Below, one piece after another: positions 16,174-22,234 of a stretch of 22,234 nt of DNA (positions are counted from its first letter, which is position 1; every line of letters begins with the position of its first letter). The translations under genes and the position numbers were made by a program. Location of the stretch: positions 1-22,234 of the forward strand of contig CAZXEU010000050.1 in NCBI GenBank assembly GCA_964639665.1, read 5' to 3'. The stretch comes from CAZXEU01 sp964639665 (lineage in GTDB: Bacteria; Bacteroidota; Rhodothermia; Rhodothermales; Bin80). Below the pieces are notes generated by a model that was given only the letters and a program-made list of their open reading frames with translations, ran no database searches and was not told the DNA's origin.

Positions 16174-17481
16174 ATGGCAAGATCGGCCGCGCAGACCGAG
16201 CGCATTGAGGATCGGTACCTGTCAGCGATATCGGCGCTGGGAGAGCTTTCGACCAATGGCGCATCTTCCGAGCTTGCGCCTCTTCGCCACCGGGCCCAGC
16301 GCAGCTTTGCTGCCCAAGGCTTCCCTCGGCCCCGGACCGAGGCCTGGAAATACACGAATCTGCGGAGCGTGCTGCGCCGCCCGGTTTCCCACGGTGCTAC
16401 TTCGGCTGAGACTCTTGCCGCGGCATCTATCCCGGACCTGGACGCGCATACATTGGTGATCATCAACGGCCGGTTCAGCGCGGAGCATTCACGGCTGGGC
16501 TCGCTGCCCGATGGCGTAGTCCTTGGCAGCCTTGCAGACGCAACGCGGACGCACGGAAGCATTGTGCTTGAACACCTCTCGCGTCATGCCGGAGTGGAAA
16601 ATCTTCCCTTTGTTGCCCTGAACACCGCAGCTCTGGAGGACGGCGCGTTCGTCTTTTTGCCGCCGTCCGTCGGTCTTGACCGTCCGGTCCACGTGGTGCA
16701 TGTAGCCGGGGCCAGCTTCTTTCAGCCGAGGATCCTCGTTGTTGCAGGTGCTGGATCCCGGCTGGCGCTGGTGCTTTCCAGCGAAGTAAATGCCCGCGAC
16801 GCCGCTTTCGGAAATGCGGTCACGGAATTGAGTGTGGGACCACAGGCAGAGATCGACCTTTTCAAGGTTCAGACCGACGCCCCGAACGCAAGTACCGTAT
16901 CGGCCGTACACGTCCACCAGGACGCGGACAGCCGCTTCGGATCCCATACGTTTACATTTGGCGGTGAGATTGTTCGCAACAATCTCACCATCAAGGCCGA
17001 CGCGCAGCACTGTGAAACGGTACTGAACGGACTGTTTCTGGCACGTGGGAAGTCGCACGTGGACAATCACACGCTGATGGATCATGCCAAGCCCGACTGT
17101 CTAAGCTCGGAGCTCTACAAAGGTATCCTGGACGAAAAGGCAACCGGAGTATTTAACGGCAAGGTGCATGTTCGTCAGGATGCCCAGCGCATCAATGCCT
17201 ACCAGACGAGCAAAGCCGTCGTGCTGAGCGATACCGCCCGCATGTTTGCAAAGCCCGAGTTGGAAATTTACGCGGATGACGTCAAGTGCAGCCATGGAGC
17301 CACGACAGGCCAGCTTGACAAGGATGCACTGTTCTACCTGCAGGCCCGCGGGCTGAATCCGAAGCAGGCCAGGGCGCTGCTGCTGGAATCCTTCGCCCGC
17401 GAGCTCATCGATCCGGTTCCCCTTCCCGCGCTGCGCCGGCATTTGGAGCGCCTGGTTGCCTCGTGGTTGGCCAAGGCCTAG
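16174..17481 (+). CDS. sufD: SufD, second scaffold subunit of the SufBCD complex
   Basis: This 435-aa SufD pairs with SufB in the SufBC2D scaffold. Family segments are RPRTEAWKYTNLRSVLRRP (52-70), FVALNTAALEDGAFVFLPP (146-164), HCETVLNGLFLARG (279-292), HVDNHTLMDHAKPDCLSSELYKG (295-317), GVFNGKVHVRQDAQRINAYQ (325-344) and DDVKCSHGATTGQLD (368-382). Cys372 and His374 align with E. coli Cys358 and His360, residues implicated in cluster assembly. Sequence divergence in the first 160 residues is normal for SufD. A 36-bp spacer leads to the sufSE fusion gene, whose Shine-Dalgarno is AGGAG. The gene looks complete and intact. Confidence 0.95.
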   Translation: MARSAAQTERIEDRYLSAISALGELSTNGASSELAPLRHRAQRSFAAQGFPRPRTEAWKYTNLRSVLRRPVSHGATSAETLAAASIPDLDAHTLVIINGRFSAEHSRLGSLPDGVVLGSLADATRTHGSIVLEHLSRHAGVENLPFVALNTAALEDGAFVFLPPSVGLDRPVHVVHVAGASFFQPRILVVAGAGSRLALVLSSEVNARDAAFGNAVTELSVGPQAEIDLFKVQTDAPNASTVSAVHVHQDADSRFGSHTFTFGGEIVRNNLTIKADAQHCETVLNGLFLARGKSHVDNHTLMDHAKPDCLSSELYKGILDEKATGVFNGKVHVRQDAQRINAYQTSKAVVLSDTARMFAKPELEIYADDVKCSHGATTGQLDKDALFYLQARGLNPKQARALLLESFARELIDPVPLPALRRHLERLVASWLAKA

Positions 17482-17517
17482 CTTCCACGTTCTGCCCCAT
17501 CTACCAGGAGTCCACCG

Positions 17518-19239
17518 ATGCCGATTTCCCCCGGTGGCGGTCCCGCGCCGATTCTGGATGTCCACCGCATCCGGCAGGATTTTCCTGTACTTCACCAGCG
17601 GGTGGGTCATCGGCCGCTGGTCTATTTGGACAATGCAGCTTCCAGCCAGAAGCCTTCAGCCGTCATTGATCGGCTTGCAACCTATTACCGGCTGGAGCAC
17701 AGCAACGTGCACCGCGGTGCGCACCGCTTGAGCCAGCGCGCAACGTACGCCTACGAACACGCGCGTGCGCGCATAGCGCGCTACATCGGAGCCGCCCACA
17801 CGCACGAGATCATTTTCACGCGAGGAACCACCGAAGCCATAAACCTTGTCGCCGCCAGCTACGGACGAACCACACTGTCGGAAGGCGACGAAATCGTCGT
17901 AACCGGCATGGAGCACCACTCAAACATGGTGCCCTGGCACATCCTCTGCGGGGAAAAGGGAGCCAGGCTCCGCATCCTCCCCATCGACCGGCATGGCCAG
18001 TTACAGGAAGGAGCGCTCGCGGAGGCTTTGTCAGAGAAGACGAGACTTGTTGCGGTCGTCCACATATCCAACAGTCTGGGAACCATCAACCCGGTCCGAC
18101 GCTTGGTCGAAGATGCGCACCGGTACGACGTGCCGGTTCTTATTGACGGCGCCCAGGCGGCGCCACACATGCAGATCGACGTGCAGGAGCTGGACTGCGA
18201 TTTCTACTGCTTTTCCGGGCACAAGGCCTTTGGCCCCACGGGCATCGGGGTTCTTTACGGCAAGGAAGCGCTGCTGGATGCCATGCCTCCTTATCAGGGC
18301 GGCGGCGACATGATCGAAACGGTAAGCTACACTCGCTCCACATTCGCCGAGTTGCCCCACAAGTTTGAGGCTGGAACGCCCCACATCGCTGGCGTACTCG
18401 GACTGGAGAGCGCCCTGGACTACATAGAAAGCGTAGGTTTTGCAGCCGTCGCCTGCCACGAAGCCCGACTACTTGACCGTGCCCACGATCGCCTCCGCGC
18501 CATCCCGGGTGTCCGGATCATCGGGACCGCACCGAGAAAGGCCTCCGTCGTCAGCTTCGTCGTCTCGGACACCGCGACCTACGATGTCGGGAGGCTGCTG
18601 GACGAGCAGGGCATTGCCGTGCGAACGGGTCACCACTGCACGATGCCACTCATGCAGCACCTGGGCGTGAGCGGAACCGTGCGGGCATCCATGGCCCTGT
18701 ACAATACCGCGGCAGAAGTGGATGCTTTCGCAGATGCACTGGAGAGCGTGGTACGGAGGCTCAGGCCCGCCAAAAGCCGCCCGACTGTGCCCGACCAAAC
18801 CGCCAGCCCCGGTATCGAAGGACGCAAGCTGGAGCTTCTGGAAGAATTTGGCCTGTTCGCAGATGCGGACTCCCGGTGTGAATACCTCATGGAGCTGGGG
18901 GAAGGCCTGCCTCCATTCCCTGATGTGTACCGCAATGAAGCGCACAGGGTGCACGGTTGCCTTTCTACCGTCTGGCTGCGCACCGATAGCCGCGACGGTT
19001 GCCTGTACTGCGAGGCCGACAGCGACGCGCTCATCACCAAGGGAATGATCGCGGTCCTCGTTCGTCTAGTACAGGGTGAGAGGGTTTCCACGGTAGCGGG
19101 CGCTGACCTTGAATCCATCATGTCCGAGATCGGCATGCAGTCCATGGTCACTGCACGCCGCAAGAATGGGCTTCTGTCGATGATCAAGCGCATCAGGAGG
19201 GAAGCATCCGCCCACGCTGAAAGCATAATGACGCCATGA
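17518..19239 (+). CDS. sufSE: SufS-SufE fusion: cysteine desulfurase with its own sulfur acceptor
   Basis: This 573-aa protein joins two SUF enzymes usually encoded separately. Residues 1 to about 415 are a group II cysteine desulfurase (SufS): PLP-binding Lys236 in SGHKAFGP, and catalytic Cys374 in RTGHHCTMPLMQ, which forms the persulfide. Residues about 436-573 are a SufE domain: CEYLMELGEGLPPFP, then Cys481 in VHGCLSTVWL, then SDALITKGMIAVLVRLVQG, about 138 residues as for free SufE. A hydrophilic linker at about 416-435, rich in Pro, Ser and Lys, joins them in the same frame with no stop. AGGAG lies 7 nt before the ATG, the clearest Shine-Dalgarno in the operon. sufT overlaps the end by 4 bp. 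Sulfur would pass from cysteine to Cys374, to Cys481, and then to SufB. Both active-site cysteines are present, so both halves should work. Confidence 0.95.
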   Translation: MPISPGGGPAPILDVHRIRQDFPVLHQRVGHRPLVYLDNAASSQKPSAVIDRLATYYRLEHSNVHRGAHRLSQRATYAYEHARARIARYIGAAHTHEIIFTRGTTEAINLVAASYGRTTLSEGDEIVVTGMEHHSNMVPWHILCGEKGARLRILPIDRHGQLQEGALAEALSEKTRLVAVVHISNSLGTINPVRRLVEDAHRYDVPVLIDGAQAAPHMQIDVQELDCDFYCFSGHKAFGPTGIGVLYGKEALLDAMPPYQGGGDMIETVSYTRSTFAELPHKFEAGTPHIAGVLGLESALDYIESVGFAAVACHEARLLDRAHDRLRAIPGVRIIGTAPRKASVVSFVVSDTATYDVGRLLDEQGIAVRTGHHCTMPLMQHLGVSGTVRASMALYNTAAEVDAFADALESVVRRLRPAKSRPTVPDQTASPGIEGRKLELLEEFGLFADADSRCEYLMELGEGLPPFPDVYRNEAHRVHGCLSTVWLRTDSRDGCLYCEADSDALITKGMIAVLVRLVQGERVSTVAGADLESIMSEIGMQSMVTARRKNGLLSMIKRIRREASAHAESIMTP

Positions 19240-19571
19240 CGCCGGAAATCGTCAACAACGCCTCGGACCCGGCCCTTGTCGGCGAAGTTATCGCCTCCAT
19301 CAGACAGGTGTACGATCCCGAAATCCCGGTAAACGTGTATGATCTGGGCCTGATCTACAAGATCCGCATCGAGCCGGACGACAGCGTGTACGTCACCATG
19401 ACCCTCACCACGCCTAACTGTCCGGTTGCGGACAGCCTGCCCAACCAGGTGGAGTCCATTGTCATGCTGACCGACGGAGTCACAGATGCACGTGTCGAGC
19501 TGACCTTCGATCCCCCCTTTACAATTGACATGATGTCCGACGAGGCCAAGCTGGAATTGGGAATGCTGTAG
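19236..19571 (+). CDS. sufT: SufT/MIP18-family (DUF59) Fe-S assembly factor
   Basis: This 111-aa protein of the MIP18/DUF59 family starts at ATG 19236, overlapping the sufSE stop by 4 bp (ATGA), so translation is coupled. Its core is VYDPEIPVNVYDLGLIYKI at 25-43, followed by VTMTLTTPNCPVADSL at 53-68 with the conserved Cys62, then VELTFDPPFTIDMMSDEAKLELGM. This family includes SufT, PaaD-like proteins and eukaryotic CIA factors and helps deliver clusters to apo-proteins. As the last gene of the SUF operon it is best called sufT. The length is typical; no truncation was seen. The following receptor gene starts 61 bp downstream and may be separately expressed. Confidence 0.93.
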   Translation: MTPEIVNNASDPALVGEVIASIRQVYDPEIPVNVYDLGLIYKIRIEPDDSVYVTMTLTTPNCPVADSLPNQVESIVMLTDGVTDARVELTFDPPFTIDMMSDEAKLELGML

Positions 19572-19632
19572 TTTTACGGCCTTGTTGGCGCATATTCGAG
19601 TAAATCTCCAGAGTGTTGCGGTTCGGAAAGCA

Positions 19633-21876
19633 ATGAACAGACCTGCCATGGCGCGCTCCGTCGCACTGATCGCGTTGGTCCTGGCCGCGACAAGCGCAAG
19701 CGCCCAGACAGGAACCATCCGCGGATTTGTCACCGACGCGTCGGACGGCCAGGCCCTGCAAGGCGTAAACGTGGGCGTACTGGACGCAACCGGCAGTTTG
19801 CGCGGAAGCATTACGGACGACGACGGCTTTTTCATCATTCTTCGGCTGCCAGCGGGGCGCTACATCCTTCGCGCTTCGTACATCGGCTACGAAACGGCCG
19901 TCGATACTCTTGACCTTGCGCCGGGGGACACGGAGCGGCTCTCGCTTGCCCTGGTACCGGGCATCGCGCTCGAGGAGCTGGTTGTGGAATCCGAGCGCGA
20001 GGGCGGAGCCATGATCGCCGCCGGCCTGCAAACCGTGCGGCCGCGCGATGTGGAGCTCGTGCCGGCGCCCGACGTGTCGGGCGACCTGGTTTCGTATCTC
20101 TCCACCATGCCCGGCGTGGTATCTATCGGCGACAGGGGCGGCCAGGTATTCATTCGCGGCGGCGAGCCGTCCCACAACCTGGCGCTGCTGGATGGCATGT
20201 ACATATACCAGCCGTTCCATATCCTCGGCTTCTACTCCGCCTTTTCCTCCGAAATCCTTCGCAACGCCGACATCTATGCCGGCGGTTTCAGCAGCAAGTT
20301 TGCAGGACGCATGTCGTCCGTGATTGACGTGCATACGCGCAACGGCAACAGCCAGGAGATGCGAAGGACAATTTCCCTGGCTCCCTTTGTCAGCATGGGC
20401 ATCCTGGAGGGGCCGCTCAAGCGCGGCAGGATGTCCTACCTCTTCTCCGGCCGGGCTTCCACCGTCGAGCGCGTGGCCACCTCGTACATCAACCAGCCAC
20501 TGCCGTACACGTTCGGAGACTTCTTCGGCAAGCTGCATACGGTCATAAATGAAAGCCATCAGGTATCTGCGACTGCCATCCATACCTACGACCGTGGCAC
20601 GCTTGAACAGGACGTGGAAAACGCGGACGAAATACGCTGGAACAATACGGCCTACGGCATTCGCTACCTGGTGGCGCCGCCGTCGCTGCCCATCTTGGGA
20701 GAGGTACTATTCTCCATTTCACGCCTGGACATGGAACTCGGACCCCAGGATGAACCGGTTCGGACCTCGGGCATTGAGGGGTTCAACCTTACGGTCAACG
20801 TCACAAATTTCGGGCAGCGCTCCAGGGTCGACTGGGGCTTTTATCTCCGCGCCCCGAGACTTACCGCGCAGCTCGGAGGACTGTACCAGAATGTGGACTT
20901 CACCAATGACCGGATAACATCAACCGGTGGCTACTTCGAGCCTGAAGTGGATGTCACGGAGTCCCTTCGGGCCCGGGCCGGTGTCGTGGTCCAGTTTCTC
21001 GGTGATCAGGGACTGTTTCTTGAGCCTCGCATGCGCATTTTGTGGGAACGCGGACCGCACCAATTCAGCGCCTCCGGCGGCTGGTACCGCCAGGAAGTCG
21101 TCGGCCTCAACGACCGCCGCGATGCCACGAATATTTTCACGGCATGGGCGGGAGCGCCGACGGGAACGCTTCCCAATTCGATCCACGCCCTCGGCGGCTA
21201 CCGCACGGCGCTAACGGACTGGCTCGCACTGTCGTTTGAAGGCTTCTACAAGCGTCTGTGGAGTCTTTCCATTGCTGAATGGACGGCTTTCCCCCGCTTC
21301 TCGGCGCGCCTGCAGGAGGCTTCCGGCCGGGCCTTCGGCACCGATATCAGACTGGAGATCCAGCGCCCGGCCTTTTACGGATTCATCAATTACGGCGTCT
21401 CGTCTGTCGAGTACAATGCGATGCAGGAAACCTTGCCCGTTTGGTTTGGCTCAAGCGAGGTGCGCTTCCGCCCGCCGCATGACCGGCGGCACCAGGTAAA
21501 CGCTCTGACACGCTTTTCGCTTGGCGGCTTCGACGTGAGCCTCCGCTGGAATCTGGGCTCCGGGCTGCCTTACAGCCAAATCCGGGGCTTTGACGGATTC
21601 GTGCTGCTGGATGGCCCTGTCGACGTCTCCAGGGATCCCGGACAGGCCCGTGTCATCTATGACCGGCCGTTCGAGGGCATCCTTCCGGCCTACCATCGGC
21701 TCGATGCCAGCGTATCTCGCGTCTTCCAGTACCGGGACGATTCCTGGGTGACTTTGCAGGCCGGCGTGATCAATGCCTACAACAGGGCCAATCTGTTTTC
21801 CCTCGACACGTTCACGCTGCAGCGGAATGACCAGTTACCGGTCATTCCTACCGCGGGCATCAAGTTTGAATTCTGA
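19633..21876 (+). CDS. TonB-dependent outer-membrane receptor, second locus
   Basis: From ATG 19633 the product is 747 aa. It shows a signal peptide (ALIALVLAATSASAQ, cleavage near residue 25), a carboxypeptidase-regulatory-like domain at about 27-110 (IRGFVTDASDGQALQGVNVG, ILRASYIGYETAVDTLDL), a plug at about 128-235 (LSTMPGVVSIGDRGGQVFIR, SHNLALLDGMYIY, ADIYAGGFSSKFAGRMSSVI) and a barrel ending GIKFEF with a terminal Phe. GGAAAG lies just upstream of the chosen ATG; a second ATG at 19648 is possible. It imports an unknown ligand. It differs clearly from the receptor at 3347-5866, which is 839 aa, so the two should serve different ligands. A lipoprotein gene overlaps its stop codon by one base. 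Confidence 0.92.
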   Translation: MNRPAMARSVALIALVLAATSASAQTGTIRGFVTDASDGQALQGVNVGVLDATGSLRGSITDDDGFFIILRLPAGRYILRASYIGYETAVDTLDLAPGDTERLSLALVPGIALEELVVESEREGGAMIAAGLQTVRPRDVELVPAPDVSGDLVSYLSTMPGVVSIGDRGGQVFIRGGEPSHNLALLDGMYIYQPFHILGFYSAFSSEILRNADIYAGGFSSKFAGRMSSVIDVHTRNGNSQEMRRTISLAPFVSMGILEGPLKRGRMSYLFSGRASTVERVATSYINQPLPYTFGDFFGKLHTVINESHQVSATAIHTYDRGTLEQDVENADEIRWNNTAYGIRYLVAPPSLPILGEVLFSISRLDMELGPQDEPVRTSGIEGFNLTVNVTNFGQRSRVDWGFYLRAPRLTAQLGGLYQNVDFTNDRITSTGGYFEPEVDVTESLRARAGVVVQFLGDQGLFLEPRMRILWERGPHQFSASGGWYRQEVVGLNDRRDATNIFTAWAGAPTGTLPNSIHALGGYRTALTDWLALSFEGFYKRLWSLSIAEWTAFPRFSARLQEASGRAFGTDIRLEIQRPAFYGFINYGVSSVEYNAMQETLPVWFGSSEVRFRPPHDRRHQVNALTRFSLGGFDVSLRWNLGSGLPYSQIRGFDGFVLLDGPVDVSRDPGQARVIYDRPFEGILPAYHRLDASVSRVFQYRDDSWVTLQAGVINAYNRANLFSLDTFTLQRNDQLPVIPTAGIKFEF

Positions 21877-22234
21877 TGAAGCGTCCGAGATCCTGTCGCG
21901 GTATGGTCCGCTCGCTGGCGCCTGGAATCGGCCTTGCGGCCTGCCTCGCGGTGCTCGGTGGCTGCGACCAGACTATCGACCCCGTTGTCGGGGATGAGCG
22001 CCCGTTTACGATCTGGGGCTATCTCGATGCACATGCTGACACGCAGCGCGTACGCGTGTTCTCCATAGAGTCCCGCCTGGGCATAGACCGCAGCGGTCCC
22101 ATTGACGCGGCCGTGTTCTCGACGGATCTGGACACGGGAGCGCGCAGGGAATGGACCGATGCTGAAATCACTTTCGCCGACAGCAGCGTCGGGCACGTCT
22201 TCTGGTCGGATTTTCGGGCTGAGTACGAGCGCAG
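21876..22234 (+). CDS. Lipoprotein partner of the second receptor (3' end outside window)
   Basis: Only the first 119 codons are visible. The ATG at 21876 overlaps the receptor stop by one base (TGATG), implying coupled translation. The product begins MKRPRSCRGM, then a hydrophobic core LAACLAVLGGC whose final Cys is the lipidated residue, then beta-rich sequence such as ERPFTIWGYLDAHADTQRV. Position after a TonB receptor and the early 'wGYL' strand resemble the DUF4249-type lipoprotein at 2528-3340, but overall similarity is weak, so the family is a guess. It probably helps capture the ligand at the outer membrane. The gene runs off the right edge with no sign of damage. Confidence 0.75.
   Translation, partial: MKRPRSCRGMVRSLAPGIGLAACLAVLGGCDQTIDPVVGDERPFTIWGYLDAHADTQRVRVFSIESRLGIDRSGPIDAAVFSTDLDTGARREWTDAEITFADSSVGHVFWSDFRAEYER

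Noticed and set aside
18630..19838. 402-codon antisense frame over sufSE, sufT and the receptor start
   Set aside because: A shadow of three well-identified genes; no domain or start signal.

Overview
The window is GC-rich, densely packed bacterial chromosome. Two outer-membrane receptors begin with a carboxypeptidase-regulatory-like domain. Each is followed directly by a lipoprotein gene, one or both of DUF4249 type. There is also a 6-bladed beta-propeller protein, pyruvate phosphate dikinase, glutaryl-CoA dehydrogenase and a SUF iron-sulfur operon. Together these point to the Bacteroidota/Rhodothermota side of the tree, perhaps a Rhodothermales-like marine or thermal lineage. This placement is inferred from gene content; no rRNA or other phylogenetic marker was available.

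Layout. 1-2526 (+): the 3' end of ppdK, then an asparagine-synthase-like gene whose product lacks the N-terminal catalytic cysteine. 2528-5866 (-): a TonB-dependent receptor followed by a DUF4249 lipoprotein, one transcription unit that meets the previous gene tail to tail. 5867-6734: about 870 bp with no convincing gene but several hairpins. 6735-6944 (+): a 69-aa YHS-like cysteine protein. 6945-7247: about 300 bp without a gene. 7248-8808 (-): a small membrane/coiled-coil protein and glutaryl-CoA dehydrogenase. 8947-9465 (+): a small outer-membrane beta-barrel protein. 9466-9914: about 450 bp without a clear gene, possibly holding a transposon-protein scrap. 9915-13377 (+): a 6-bladed beta-propeller protein, hemW and two tandem DUF192 lipoproteins. 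13385-13747 (-): an A-type Fe-S carrier (sufA), divergent from the SUF operon. 13860-19571 (+): sufB, sufC, sufD, a sufS-sufE fusion and sufT. 19633-22234 (+): a second TonB-dependent receptor and the start of a second lipoprotein, cut by the window end.

How the genes work together. The core is Fe-S cluster biogenesis. The SufSE fusion takes sulfur from cysteine and passes it, through its own SufE domain, to the SufBCD scaffold. SufA, divergently encoded, is a likely carrier, and SufT is a likely maturation factor. HemW, a radical-SAM heme chaperone that itself needs a 4Fe-4S cluster, lies nearby. The two receptor-lipoprotein pairs are probably outer-membrane uptake complexes for unknown ligands.

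The most distinctive observations are the SufS-SufE fusion, a 7-bp hairpin over the sufC ribosome-binding site, the cysteine-less asparagine-synthase homologue, the hairpin-rich 870-bp non-coding interval, the tandem DUF192 lipoproteins and the orphan YHS-like protein. I did not find a clearly new multi-gene system. No CRISPR array, tRNA, rRNA or complete insertion sequence was seen.
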